From Bacteroides uniformis (GTDB lineage Bacteria; Bacteroidota; Bacteroidia; Bacteroidales; Bacteroidaceae): a stretch of DNA of 64,000 nucleotides. Below, one piece after another: positions 44,639 to 54,531 of this stretch (its first letter is position 1; the number at the start of each line of letters is the position of its first letter). A model generated the notes under the pieces. It saw nothing but the letters and a program-made list of their open reading frames with translations, did not search any database and was not told the origin of the DNA. The DNA lies in the NCBI RefSeq assembly GCF_025147485.1, contig NZ_CP102263.1, positions 881,501 to 945,500 of the forward strand, read 5' to 3'. The position numbers and the translations under genes were made by a program.

Positions 44639-44664
44639 TAAAATACCTATTCTAACAAAAGAAG

Positions 44665-47600
44665 ATGAAACATAAAATCTCCCGAATATTGTGCACAGCA
44701 CTCTGTTGCGCACCTTTACTCGCCTCAGCACAAACAAGCGAGAAGAGTACTTCTCCCAAGCGACTCTACAAGGAAGGACAAACGCTGTTCCAGCAAAAGG
44801 CCTATGCTGCCGCCATCTCCCCGTTGCAAGCTTATGTACACCAGATGAATGCAGACGGCAAGCCTCTGCCCGCTACCGGCGAGCGGCAAGAAGCGGAATA
44901 CATGCTGGTATGCGCCGCATACGAGCTCAGAGACCCCAAAAGCATAGACTTGCTCCGCGCCTTCCTGGACGAATATCCTGATACTCCCCATGCCAACCGC
45001 ATCTATGCATTAATCGCCTCCTCCTATTTCTTCGAAGGCAATTATGACGATGCCCTCGCCATGTTCAACTCCGCCCGCCTCGACCTTCTGGGTACCGAGG
45101 AGCGTGACGACATGACCTACCGCCTTGCCACCTGCTATCTGAAGACGGGCAATGTAAAGGAAGCAGCCATCTGGTTCGAGACCCTGCGCAGCACCAGCAG
45201 GAAATATGCAGCGGACTGTGCTTACTACATCTCTTATATCCGATATACCCAAGGACGGTATGACGAAGCGCTCAGCGGTTTCCTGCCTCTGCAGGACAAT
45301 GCCAAGTACAAGAACCTGGTCCCCTATTACATCGCCGAAATCTACTTGCTGAAGAAACAATACGACAAGGCGGAAATTGTAGCGCAAAATGCTTTGTCGG
45401 CCCACCCCGACGGTCTGAGCTACACGCACACGGCGGAGCTGAACCGCATCCTCGGTACAGCCGAATACCATTTCGGGAAATATCACGAAGCCATAAAGTC
45501 CTTCGAGCAATACCTGGAGCACAATGCCGAATCTGCCACTCATAGAAGAGATGCCCTCTACATGCTGGGTATGTCCTATTATCAATGCGGCGTGTATTCC
45601 CAAGTTCCTGCCATCCTTGGCGAAGTGACTACCGAGAACGACGCTCTCTCCCAAAATGCCTACCTGCACATGGGACTGGCTTACCTGCAACTGGCCGACA
45701 AGACCAAGGCACGTATGGCCTTCGAGCAGGCTGCCGCTTCCAATGCCGACCCGAAAATCAAGGAACAAGCCGCCTATAACTACGCCTTATGCATTCACGA
45801 GACCTCCTATTCCGCTTTCGGCGAATCGGTGACCGTCTTTGAGAAATTCCTAAACGAATTTCCAAACTCTCCTTATGCCGAGAAAGTCAGCAACTACCTG
45901 GTGGAAGTGTACATGAATACACGCAGCTACGATGCCGCACTCAAATCCATCGACCGCATCTCCCATCCCAGCAAAGCCATTCTGGAAGCCAAGCAGAAGA
46001 TTCTGTTCCAACTCGGGACCCAGTCTTTTGCCAACACGCAGTTCGAGCAAGCCATCGGTTACTTCAACCAAAGCGTCACGCTGGGACAATACAACCTCCA
46101 GACCAAGGCAGACGCCCTCTACTGGCTCGGCGAGTCTTATTACCGCCTGAACCGGATGAGAGAAGCCGCCCGCAATTTCAACGAATATCTGTCACTCACC
46201 CGGCAGAGGGATACGGAAATGTTTGCCCTTGCCTACTATAACCTGGGCTACATCGCTTTCCACCAGAAAGACTATTCGACGGCAGAGAACCGTTTCCGCA
46301 ACTTTGTCCAACTGGAGAAAGGTGAAAACCCGACCGCATTGGCAGATGCCTACAACCGTATCGGTGACTGCAACCTGCACGTCCGCCGCTTCGACGAGGC
46401 CAAGCAATACTATACAAAAGCAGAAAGTCTGGGAACACCTGCCGGAGACTACTCTTACTATCAGCTGGCCCTTGTAGCCGGCCTGCAAAAAGACTATTCC
46501 GGAAAGGTTACTTTACTGGACCGCCTTGCCGTCAAATATCCCAATTCGCCTTATGCCATCAATGCCCTTTACGAAAAAGGGCGCTCCTACGTACAGAGCA
46601 ACAACAGCCCCCAAGCTATCGCCGCCTTCCGCGAATTGCTCGGCAAGTATCCCGAGAGTCCCGTCAGCCGTAAAGCCGCCGCCGAAATCGGTCTGCTTTA
46701 CTACCAGAACGACGACTATGACCGTGCCATAGAAGCCTACAAACATGTAGTCACCCAATATCCCGGAAGCGAGGAAGCCCGCCTTGCCATGCGCGACTTG
46801 AAGTCCATCTACGTAGATGCCAACCGCGTGGATGAGTTTGCCGCCCTTGCCGCCCAAATGCCGGGAGAAATCCGCTTCGAACCCAGTGAGCAAGACTCGC
46901 TGACTTACATCGCTGCCGAAAAAGTGTATATGAAAGGCGAAGCCGCACCTGCCAAAGAGAGCTTCACCCGCTATCTGCAAAGTTATCCGGGAGGCGCTTT
47001 CAGCCTGAATGCACACTACTACCTCTGCGTCATAGGCAAAGAGCAGAAAGATGACGAGGCGGTATTGGAACATGCCGGAAAACTGCTGGAATACCCCGAC
47101 AACCCATATTCTGAAGAGGCTTTGCTGATGCATGGAGAAATTCTGTTCAACCGCCAGCAATATGACCTGGCATTGGCCGACTACAAGAAATTGCAGGCCA
47201 AAGCCACCACGGCAGAGCGCCGCCAGCTTGGCGCTATCGGTGTACTGCGCTGTGGAGCACTGATGCATGATGATGCGGAAGTCATCAACGCCGCCACAGC
47301 CTTGCTTGCCGAAGCCAAGCTGTCTCCGGAGCTCCGGAACGAGGCATTGTACTACCGTGCCAAGGCATACCTCAACCAGAAAGCCGACAAGAAGGCAATG
47401 GATGACCTTCAGCTGCTGGCCAAAGACACCCGTACCCTTTATGGAGCCGAAGCCAAATATCTGGTGGCATTACAATGGTACAACGCCGGTAATTATGCCT
47501 CTGCAGAAAAGGAAATCCTTAATTTCATCGACCAGAGCACACCGCATGCCTACTGGCTGGCACGCAGTTTCATCCTTCTGTCTGATGTATATGTAGCCAT

Positions 47601-47709
47601 GGACAAGAAGCTCGATGCACGCCAATACCTATTGAGCCTGCAGCAGAACTACCAGGCCGACGACGATATAGCAAGCATGATTAACGAAAGACTGGAGAAA
47701 TTGAAGTAA
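44665..47709 (+). CDS. Large periplasmic TPR protein
   Basis: A 1,014-aa exported protein with signal peptide (L-L-A-S-A-Q, residue 23) and tetratricopeptide repeats along nearly its whole length. Units such as L-Y-K-E-G-Q-T-L-F, Y-D-E-A-L-S-G-F, H-E-A-I-K-S-F-E-Q-Y-L and Y-D-R-A-I-E-A-Y-K recur every ~34-37 residues, about twenty in all. It is therefore a scaffold that binds partner proteins, probably in the periplasm at the outer membrane. It is 15 bp upstream of a barrel gene that must be its partner. The pair is widespread in Bacteroides to my knowledge, without a settled function. Confidence 0.85.
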   Translation: MKHKISRILCTALCCAPLLASAQTSEKSTSPKRLYKEGQTLFQQKAYAAAISPLQAYVHQMNADGKPLPATGERQEAEYMLVCAAYELRDPKSIDLLRAFLDEYPDTPHANRIYALIASSYFFEGNYDDALAMFNSARLDLLGTEERDDMTYRLATCYLKTGNVKEAAIWFETLRSTSRKYAADCAYYISYIRYTQGRYDEALSGFLPLQDNAKYKNLVPYYIAEIYLLKKQYDKAEIVAQNALSAHPDGLSYTHTAELNRILGTAEYHFGKYHEAIKSFEQYLEHNAESATHRRDALYMLGMSYYQCGVYSQVPAILGEVTTENDALSQNAYLHMGLAYLQLADKTKARMAFEQAAASNADPKIKEQAAYNYALCIHETSYSAFGESVTVFEKFLNEFPNSPYAEKVSNYLVEVYMNTRSYDAALKSIDRISHPSKAILEAKQKILFQLGTQSFANTQFEQAIGYFNQSVTLGQYNLQTKADALYWLGESYYRLNRMREAARNFNEYLSLTRQRDTEMFALAYYNLGYIAFHQKDYSTAENRFRNFVQLEKGENPTALADAYNRIGDCNLHVRRFDEAKQYYTKAESLGTPAGDYSYYQLALVAGLQKDYSGKVTLLDRLAVKYPNSPYAINALYEKGRSYVQSNNSPQAIAAFRELLGKYPESPVSRKAAAEIGLLYYQNDDYDRAIEAYKHVVTQYPGSEEARLAMRDLKSIYVDANRVDEFAALAAQMPGEIRFEPSEQDSLTYIAAEKVYMKGEAAPAKESFTRYLQSYPGGAFSLNAHYYLCVIGKEQKDDEAVLEHAGKLLEYPDNPYSEEALLMHGEILFNRQQYDLALADYKKLQAKATTAERRQLGAIGVLRCGALMHDDAEVINAATALLAEAKLSPELRNEALYYRAKAYLNQKADKKAMDDLQLLAKDTRTLYGAEAKYLVALQWYNAGNYASAEKEILNFIDQSTPHAYWLARSFILLSDVYVAMDKKLDARQYLLSLQQNYQADDDIASMINERLEKLK

Positions 47710-47724
47710 GAAATATAGCACATT

Positions 47725-49356
47725 ATGAAAAAGATACAATATATCCTCGCAGGAACTATGCTTGTCTCCCTCTCTTTGGGAGCACAAGCCCAGACACAAC
47801 CCCAAGACACCACCATGAACCGTACGGTAGTCGTGGAACAAGAATATAATCCGGACATCATGGACGCCTCCAAAGTGAACGTGCTTCCCAAGGTGGAACC
47901 TCCTACCGTCAGCAAAAAGGCGGTGGAATATGACGCCACCCTGATGCCGGCAACCCATATCCCGGCAGGTATCATGCAAGCCTATACCGGAAAAGAGACG
48001 CAGGCGAAAGCGCTGCCCGGATATGTACGCTTGGGATACGGTAACTACGGTAACCTCGATGTACGCGCCAACTACCTCTTCTCCTTATCCCCCAAAGACC
48101 GCCTCAACCTGACATTCACAATGGATGGCATGGATGGCAAACTGGACTTGCCGGATAATGGCGGGAAGTGGAATTCATTCTACTACCGTACCCATGCTGC
48201 CATGGATTATGTACATGCCTTCAGCAAAGTCGATTTGAATATTGCCGGAAAGTTCAACCAAAGCAATTTCAACTTCCTGCCCGACTTCGTCAGCAACAAG
48301 CAGAAATTCGTTTCGGGCGATGTACATTTCGGGGTAAGTTCCACGAGCGACGATATGCCTCTCCAATTCCGCGCCGAAACCAATTTGCTGGTCTACCAGC
48401 GCCAACACGACCTCATGGTGAGCAATATCAAAGAAAATATCGTGCGCACCAAAGCCGATGTCACCGGTTCCATCTCCGATGAGCAGACCATCGGTATGGC
48501 TTTTGCCATGGACAATACATTCTACAGCGACGGACGTTTCGAGAATCACACCGACGTAGACTTCAATCCATACTATCTCTTTCAGAATGACGACTGGAAA
48601 ATACGTCTCGGCGCACACGTCGACCTGGCTTTCGGCTTCGGCAAGAAGTTCCGCGCCGCTCCCGACGTAGAAATACAATACATCTTCTCGGACAGCTACA
48701 TCCTCTACGCACAAGGTAAGGGAGGACGGCTACAGAACGATTTCCGCCGTCTGGAAACCATTACGCCTTATGGCATTACAAACCAGCAGCTTGACAATAC
48801 CTACGAACAGCTCAACGCAGCCATCGGCTTCAAGGCAAGCCCGGTCAGCGGATTGTGGTTCAACCTATACGGTGGGTATCAAGATTTGAAAAACGACCTG
48901 ATTGACACTCCGACTGTCAAGTCCGACGGGATAAGCAATGTTTTCCTCACAGAAGACACCAAGAACCTCTACGCCGGAGCCGACCTGAGCTACAACTACA
49001 AGGATGTTTTTTATCTCGCCGCCAATGCCGTCTATCGCCATTGGACAACGGACTCAGACGGTTCTGATGTCGTAGTAAGTTTCAAACCGGCCGTAGAAGG
49101 CAATCTCAATCTCAAGGTACGCCCCATCTCCCCACTGCTTGTCGGCATCGGCTATCAGCACATCTCACGCCAAGGCGTGGAGGGCAACAAGGCAGACCCC
49201 GTCAGCAATCTCTATCTAAACGGCAGTTACGAACTCTTCAAAGGAATCTCCGTGTATGCGCGCGTGAACAACTTGCTGAACAAAGATTACCAGTACTACT
49301 GGGGATACCCTTCAGAAGGTCTCAGTTTCTTAGGTGGAGTAAGCTTCCTCTTTTAA
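47725..49356 (+). CDS. TonB-receptor-like outer-membrane beta-barrel
   Basis: A 543-aa exported protein with signal peptide (A-Q-A-Q, residue 24). No plug domain is evident: residues 25-90 are an acidic/proline-rich linker (V-V-V-E-Q-E-Y-N-P-D-I, P-K-V-E-P-P-T), and from there a barrel of about 16-22 strands runs to the end. The C-terminus (V-N-N-L-L-N-K-D-Y-Q-Y-Y to V-S-F-L-F) is like TonB-dependent receptors, including the N-L-L-N-K motif. So it is a receptor-like barrel without plug, paired with the TPR protein 15 bp upstream. The transported substrate or role is unknown. Confidence 0.8.
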   Translation: MKKIQYILAGTMLVSLSLGAQAQTQPQDTTMNRTVVVEQEYNPDIMDASKVNVLPKVEPPTVSKKAVEYDATLMPATHIPAGIMQAYTGKETQAKALPGYVRLGYGNYGNLDVRANYLFSLSPKDRLNLTFTMDGMDGKLDLPDNGGKWNSFYYRTHAAMDYVHAFSKVDLNIAGKFNQSNFNFLPDFVSNKQKFVSGDVHFGVSSTSDDMPLQFRAETNLLVYQRQHDLMVSNIKENIVRTKADVTGSISDEQTIGMAFAMDNTFYSDGRFENHTDVDFNPYYLFQNDDWKIRLGAHVDLAFGFGKKFRAAPDVEIQYIFSDSYILYAQGKGGRLQNDFRRLETITPYGITNQQLDNTYEQLNAAIGFKASPVSGLWFNLYGGYQDLKNDLIDTPTVKSDGISNVFLTEDTKNLYAGADLSYNYKDVFYLAANAVYRHWTTDSDGSDVVVSFKPAVEGNLNLKVRPISPLLVGIGYQHISRQGVEGNKADPVSNLYLNGSYELFKGISVYARVNNLLNKDYQYYWGYPSEGLSFLGGVSFLF

Positions 49357-49416
49357 TAGAGGTAGCACAAGCCGAAGCTCTAATTTGAACAAAAAAGGTC
49401 ATTTTTGCTAAATTCT

Positions 49417-49459
49417 CCTTATATTATAAGGTGGGAAGAATCTTTTTTTCCTACTTTTG
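49417..49459 (+). promoter_or_regulatory. Promoter region of topA
   Basis: TACTTTTG (49452-49459) is a good -7 box, 43 bp before the ATG. The palindrome CCTTATATTATAAGG (49417-49431) sits where the -33 box would be and may bind a regulator. Confidence 0.5.
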
Positions 49460-49501
49460 CGGGCGAATTCAGTGGCGGGAGTCACTAAAAAACAGAAATT
49501 T

Positions 49502-51904
49502 ATGCAGAAAAACCTTGTCATAGTCGAGTCTCCGGCGAAAGCAAAAACCATCGAGAAATTCCTTGGAAAAGATTTCAAAGTCCTTTCCAGCTACGGCCAT
49601 ATACGTGATTTGAAGAAAAAAGAATTCAGTATTGACGTAGACAAAGACTTCAAACCGCATTACGAGATACCGGCGGATAAAAAGAAACTCGTAACCCAGC
49701 TGAAAGAAGAAGCCGAGCAGGCAGAAACCGTATGGCTGGCTTCCGATGAGGACCGCGAAGGGGAAGCCATCGCATGGCACTTGTACGAAGTGCTGAAACT
49801 GAAACCGGAACACACCAGACGTATCGTCTTCCATGAAATCACCAAAGGTGCCATCCTGAAAGCGATAGAAAATCCCCGTGACATTGACATCAACCTGGTC
49901 GATGCCCAGCAAGCCCGACGTATCCTGGACCGTATCGTAGGTTTTGAACTTTCACCGGTATTGTGGAAGAAAGTGAAACCTGCCCTTTCTGCAGGCCGTG
50001 TACAGTCCGTAGCCGTCCGTCTCATTGTAGAGCGCGAACGCGAGATACATGCATTCCAAACCGAAGCATCTTACCGTGTTACCGCCGTATTCCTCGTTCC
50101 GGACACTGACGGCAAAACAGTGGAAATGAAAGCCGAACTGGCGCACCGGCTCAAGACAAAGGCAGAAGCCCGGAAATTGCTGGAGAGCTGTAAAGCAGCT
50201 ACGTTTACCATCAGCGACATCACTACCCGTCCGCTGAAGAAAACTCCCGCCGCCCCGTTCACCACCTCTACCTTGCAGCAGGAGGCTGCCCGCAAACTGG
50301 GATTCACCGTGGCACAGACCATGATGGTGGCGCAACGTCTGTACGAATCCGGATTGATAACCTACATGCGTACCGACTCCGTCAACCTTTCCGAACTTGC
50401 CGTCAACGCCAGCCGTGAAACCATCTCCAACCTGATGGGCGAACGTTACGTACACAACCGCCACTTCGCCACCAAGACCAAAGGAGCGCAAGAAGCCCAC
50501 GAAGCTATCCGCCCCACCTATATGGAGAATGCCAAGATAGAAGGTACCCCGCAGGAAAGAAAGCTGTACGACCTCATCTGGAAACGTACCATCGCCTCGC
50601 AGATGGCAGATGCCGAAGTGGAAAAGACAACCGTAACCATTGCTATCAGCAACGAGACGGAGACTTTCACTGCAACCGGCGAAGTGGTGAAATTCGACGG
50701 TTTCCTCCGTGTCTACCGCGAATCATACGATGATGACGTAGAAACCCAGGAAGATGAGGCACGCCTACTGCCCCCTCTGAAAAAAGGACAGAAGCTCGAA
50801 CATGAAGGTATCACCGCTACCGAACGTTTCACCCAACACCCTCCCCGCTACACGGAAGCAAGCCTTGTGCGCAAATTGGAGGAACTGGGTATCGGACGTC
50901 CGTCTACCTATGCTCCGACCATTTCCACCATCCAGCAACGTGAATACGTGATAAAAGGAGAAAAAGCAGGTGAAGAACGCACCTACAATGTGCTTAACCT
51001 GCAGGGTAATGAAATAACGGACAACAACCATACAGAAATCACCGGAACTGAAAAGTCAAAACTGATGCCGACAGACACCGGTATTGTGGTCAATGACTTC
51101 CTGATAGAGTACTTCCCGGACATCCTTGACTACAACTTCACTGCGAGCGTCGAAAAGCAATTCGACGAAATAGCCGAAGGTGACAAGCAATGGACCGCCA
51201 TTCTGAAAACATTCTATAAGAAATTCCATCCTTCGGTGGAGAACACGCTTGCCGCGAAAACCGCCCACAAGGCAGGCGAACGGATTCTAGGAACAGACCC
51301 CGTCAGCGGAAAACAAGTGTCTGTAAAAATCGGACGTTTCGGCCCAGTAGCACAGATAGGTACTGCCGAAGATGAGGAAAAGCCCCGTTTCGCCCAGGTA
51401 AAAAAAGAAATGTCCATCGAGACCATTACGCTGGAAGAAGCGCTGGAGCTGTTCAAACTTCCCCGTACTCTCGGAGAGTACGAAGGCAAGAATGTAGTCG
51501 TAGGTGCGGGACGTTTCGGACCTTATATCCAGAACAACGGCTTGTATGCCTCGTTACCCAAGACAATGGACCCGATGACTGTTACGCTGGAAGAAGCTAT
51601 TGAACTTTTGCAAAAGAAACAAGAAGCAGAAGCCCAGAAACATATCAAGAAGTTTGAGGAAGAACCGGAACTGGAAATCCTGAATGGACGCTATGGCCCT
51701 TACATCGCTTATAAAGGCAGCAACTACAAGATTCCTAAAGACATCATCCCTCAAGACCTGAACCTTCAGGCTTGTCTGGAAATTGTGAAACTGCAAAGCG
51801 ACAAGGATACGGGCAAGTCTAAGCGGACTGCAAAGGCGGTGAAAGCAACGAAAACGACTAAAACAACCGCCAAGGCAACTGCCAAAACAAGCAAGACAAA
51901 ATAG
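49502..51904 (+). CDS. topA: DNA topoisomerase I
   Basis: Type IA topoisomerase of 800 aa that relaxes negative supercoils. The Toprim domain starts immediately (V-I-V-E-S-P-A-K-A, Glu9) and has S-D-E-D-R-E-G-E-A-I. Catalytic Tyr288 lies in I-T-Y-M-R-T-D-S. The C-terminus lacks four-cysteine zinc ribbons and instead has three TopA C-terminal repeats (K-I-G-R-F-G-P, G-A-G-R-F-G-P-Y, N-G-R-Y-G-P-Y) and a Lys/Thr/Ala-rich tail likely to bind DNA. ATG 49502 follows the promoter; the earlier TTG (49457) lies inside the -7 box. Followed by a bidirectional terminator shared with argS. Confidence 0.97.
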   Translation: MQKNLVIVESPAKAKTIEKFLGKDFKVLSSYGHIRDLKKKEFSIDVDKDFKPHYEIPADKKKLVTQLKEEAEQAETVWLASDEDREGEAIAWHLYEVLKLKPEHTRRIVFHEITKGAILKAIENPRDIDINLVDAQQARRILDRIVGFELSPVLWKKVKPALSAGRVQSVAVRLIVEREREIHAFQTEASYRVTAVFLVPDTDGKTVEMKAELAHRLKTKAEARKLLESCKAATFTISDITTRPLKKTPAAPFTTSTLQQEAARKLGFTVAQTMMVAQRLYESGLITYMRTDSVNLSELAVNASRETISNLMGERYVHNRHFATKTKGAQEAHEAIRPTYMENAKIEGTPQERKLYDLIWKRTIASQMADAEVEKTTVTIAISNETETFTATGEVVKFDGFLRVYRESYDDDVETQEDEARLLPPLKKGQKLEHEGITATERFTQHPPRYTEASLVRKLEELGIGRPSTYAPTISTIQQREYVIKGEKAGEERTYNVLNLQGNEITDNNHTEITGTEKSKLMPTDTGIVVNDFLIEYFPDILDYNFTASVEKQFDEIAEGDKQWTAILKTFYKKFHPSVENTLAAKTAHKAGERILGTDPVSGKQVSVKIGRFGPVAQIGTAEDEEKPRFAQVKKEMSIETITLEEALELFKLPRTLGEYEGKNVVVGAGRFGPYIQNNGLYASLPKTMDPMTVTLEEAIELLQKKQEAEAQKHIKKFEEEPELEILNGRYGPYIAYKGSNYKIPKDIIPQDLNLQACLEIVKLQSDKDTGKSKRTAKAVKATKTTKTTAKATAKTSKTK

Positions 51905-51986
51905 GACTTAGTCTACACGTATAAAATGGGAGAAAGGAGACGATAATTTAAACTTCTATTATTTCTACCACAAGAATAAATATTGC

Positions 51987-52038
51987 ACTATAAAAAAATA
52001 AGCCCGAAGAAGTATCCTCGGGCTTATTCTTTTATAGT
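51987..52038. terminator. Bidirectional terminator between topA and argS
   Basis: AATAAGCCCGA (51997-52007) pairs with TCGGGCTTATT (52018-52028), flanked by ACTATAAAA/TTTTATAGT. The plus strand continues T-C-T-T-T-T, and the minus strand continues with a run of T residues, so it serves both convergent genes. Confidence 0.9.
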
Positions 52039-52045
52039 ACAATGT

Positions 52046-53863
52046 TTACATCCTATCCGGCACCTCAATTCCCAGCAATCCCATACCTAAGCGTACCACC
52101 TTGGCTACATTCTCGGACAATGCAAGGCGGAATACCTTCACTGCTTCGTTCTCCTCACGCAAAATGCTGAAGTCATGGTAGAACTGGTTATATTCCTTCA
52201 CAAGGTCATACGTATAGTTTGCAATGATGGACGGACTGTAATCCTCACCTGCCTGCTTCACAATAGCGGCAAAGTCGGCAACCATCTGTATCAGTCCCTC
52301 TTCCTTCTCACTCAGTTCAATGCCGGCAGGCAACTGGGCAGGGATTTCGATACCGGCCTCTTTTGCCTTGCGGAGAACAGACTGGATACGTGCATAAGTA
52401 TATTGGATGAACGGTCCCGTATTACCATTAAAGTCGATGGACTCTTTTGGATTGAATGTCATGTTCTTGCGGGCATCCACTTTCAGGATGAAGTACTTTA
52501 AGGCACCCAGACCAACGATACGGGCGATATTGTCTGCTTCTTCCTTTGTCAGACCATCCAGCTTGCCCAGTTCATTGCTGGTTTCCTTGGCTGTATCAAT
52601 CATCTCCGCCATCAGGTCGTCAGCATCAACCACGGTACCTTCGCGGCTCTTCATCTTGCCCTCGGGAAGTTCCACCATACCGTAAGAGAAGTGCACCAAC
52701 CCTTTACCCCATTCGAAGCCCAGTTTGTCGAGCAGGATGGACAATACCTGGAAATGGTAATTCTGTTCGTTGCCTACCACATAAATCATCTTGTCGATGG
52801 GATAATCTGCAAAGCGGAGTTTAGCAGTACCTATATCCTGCGTCATGTAGACGGATGTACCGTCCGCACGCAACAGCAGCTTGTGGTCCAACCCCTCACC
52901 CGTGAGGTCTGCCCATACAGAGCCATCTTCTTTCCGGTAGAAGAAGCCTTTCTCCAGGCCCTCCATTACCTTCTCCTTACCTTCGAGGTACGTGTTTGAT
53001 TCGTAATATATCTTATCAAAAGTTACACCCATCATACGGTAAGTCTCGTCAAAACCTGCATACACCCAGTCGTTCATTTTCTTCCAGAGCGCACGTACTT
53101 CCGGGTCATTGGCCTCCCACTTTACCAGCATTTCACGAGCCTCCTTCATCAAAGGAGATTCAGTTTCCGCCTTGGCTTTGGCTTCTTCCTCATTCATGCC
53201 TTCGCTTTGGAACTTGGCCATCAGTTCTTTCACTTCCGCTTTATAATGCTTGTCGAAGGAAACATAGTAATCGCCAATCAAGTGGTCTCCCTTCTTGCCG
53301 GATGATTCGGGAGTTTCACCATTCCCGTACTTCTGCCATGCCAACATGGACTTGCAGATATGAATTCCACGGTCATTGACAATATTTGTCTTTACTACCT
53401 TATTACCGTTAGCAGCCACTATATTAGCCAGCGCATTTCCCAAAAGATTATTGCGTACATGTCCCAAATGAAGCGGTTTGTTGGTGTTGGGAGAAGAATA
53501 CTCAATCATCACCAATGGAGAGTTGTCAGTAGCAGCCACGATACCGTACTGCTTGTCCGCATGAATGCCATTCAACAATTCTATCCACGCAGAGGAGGCA
53601 ATGGTCAGGTTCAGGAAGCCCTTGATGACATTAAATGCTGCAACCGAAGGCTCGTTTGCCTGCAAGTATTCACCGATTTCCTGGGCCGTCTGCTCCGGTC
53701 CTTTCTTGGACATACGGAGGAAAGGGAATACAACCAGCGTGAGGTGTCCCTCAAATTCTTTCTTGGTTTTCTGCAACTGCACTTGTGCGGCAGGAACATC
53801 CTGTCCGTAAAGCGCTTTCAGTCCGCCGATGACGGACGATACCAGTTTCTGTTCTATATTCAT
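52046..53863 (-). CDS. argS: Arginyl-tRNA synthetase
   Basis: Class I aminoacyl-tRNA synthetase, 605 aa, that charges tRNA-Arg. The ArgRS-specific N-terminal Add-1 domain (about residues 1-110) is followed by the catalytic domain with H-L-G-H (132-135) in P-N-T-N-K-P-L-H-L-G-H. The KMSKS counterpart is G-K-M-K-S-R-E-G-T-V-V. The C-terminal DALR anticodon-binding domain ends V-L-R... G-I-E-V-P-D-R-M. The N-terminal domain recognises the tRNA elbow. It has a near-perfect promoter directly upstream. Confidence 0.98.
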   Translation of the reverse strand: MNIEQKLVSSVIGGLKALYGQDVPAAQVQLQKTKKEFEGHLTLVVFPFLRMSKKGPEQTAQEIGEYLQANEPSVAAFNVIKGFLNLTIASSAWIELLNGIHADKQYGIVAATDNSPLVMIEYSSPNTNKPLHLGHVRNNLLGNALANIVAANGNKVVKTNIVNDRGIHICKSMLAWQKYGNGETPESSGKKGDHLIGDYYVSFDKHYKAEVKELMAKFQSEGMNEEEAKAKAETESPLMKEAREMLVKWEANDPEVRALWKKMNDWVYAGFDETYRMMGVTFDKIYYESNTYLEGKEKVMEGLEKGFFYRKEDGSVWADLTGEGLDHKLLLRADGTSVYMTQDIGTAKLRFADYPIDKMIYVVGNEQNYHFQVLSILLDKLGFEWGKGLVHFSYGMVELPEGKMKSREGTVVDADDLMAEMIDTAKETSNELGKLDGLTKEEADNIARIVGLGALKYFILKVDARKNMTFNPKESIDFNGNTGPFIQYTYARIQSVLRKAKEAGIEIPAQLPAGIELSEKEEGLIQMVADFAAIVKQAGEDYSPSIIANYTYDLVKEYNQFYHDFSILREENEAVKVFRLALSENVAKVVRLGMGLLGIEVPDRM

Positions 53864-53887
53864 GATTCAAATGTATTTTCCTGCGTG

Positions 53888-53918
53888 CAAAGATAGCGTA
53901 AACCGAAATCAGTACAAA
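53888..53918 (-). promoter_or_regulatory. Promoter of argS
   Basis: TTTG (53915-53918), a 19-nt spacer and TATCTTTG (53888-53895) on the minus strand. One of the best consensus matches in the window; start expected near 53881, 18 nt before the ATG. Confidence 0.8.
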
Positions 53919-53953
53919 ACAAGCAGGCTTGTTTTTATGGCCTCACAAGATAT

Positions 53954-54007
53954 TCAACATACAAAGAGGGGACGCTCTTTGTAAAACGTCCCCTCTTTGT
54001 ATGTTGA
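53954..54007 (-). terminator. Long perfect hairpin after the HU gene
   Basis: Arms 53954-53974 and 53987-54007 are perfectly complementary over 21 bp around a 12-nt loop. It begins 12 bp after the HU stop. No T-run follows on the minus strand, so it may work as an RNA 3'-end stabiliser rather than a classic terminator. Confidence 0.7.
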
Positions 54008-54018
54008 GTATACTGTTC

Positions 54019-54285
54019 TTATTCAGCTGTCAATTCCGTACCTGGTTTGAATTTAACAACTTTCTTTGCAGCAATCTCGATAGGCTTTTTAGTAGAGGGG
54101 TTGATACCCATACGCGCTCCTCTTTCCACCACACTGAAAGTTCCAAAACCAACCAATGATACTTTATCACCGGCCTTCATTGCCTTAGTGACTGATGCGA
54201 TAAATGCATCCAATGCTTTCTTTGAATCAGTCTTTGACAAACCAGACTCCGCTGCCATAGCGCTAATAAGTTCCGCCTTATTCAT
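54019..54285 (-). CDS. DNA-binding protein HU
   Basis: Canonical HU/IHF-family nucleoid protein, 88 aa. It begins M-N-K-A-E-L-I-S-A-M-A, has dimer-core segment G-D-K-V-S-L-V-G-F-G-T-F, and the DNA-binding arm R-G-A-R-M-G-I-N-P-S-T-K-K-P-I-E-I, with the Pro that kinks DNA. The C-terminus V-V-K-F-K-P-G-T-E-L is also typical. It bends DNA non-specifically. A single gene followed by a long perfect hairpin; the rhomboid genes are divergent, 246 bp away. Confidence 0.97.
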   Translation of the reverse strand: MNKAELISAMAAESGLSKTDSKKALDAFIASVTKAMKAGDKVSLVGFGTFSVVERGARMGINPSTKKPIEIAAKKVVKFKPGTELTAE

Positions 54286-54436
54286 AATGCTTAAAATTAA
54301 TTAATATGTTACACAAAAGATATTTTTACTTTTCATCACAAACCTCCACAAAAATAGAGCAATATTTCTGAATATCAAATAAAAACATTAAAAAAATATT
54401 GGAAAACAACGAAAAAGAAGGAATAGAATCTGCTTT

Positions 54437-54480
54437 TTCTGTTATAGAACAGAATTTATTCGTATTTTTGCCGGAGAAAG
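54437..54480 (+). promoter_or_regulatory. -7 box and palindrome upstream of the rhomboid pair
   Basis: TATTTTTG (54473-54480) is the -7 box. The inverted repeat TTCTGTT/AACAGAA (54437-54443 and 54448-54454) covers the -33 position and is a candidate operator. Confidence 0.5.
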
Positions 54481-54531
54481 CAAAAACAGACAACTGTTTT
54501 TGAACTGTAAAATGAATTGAAACAACAGATT

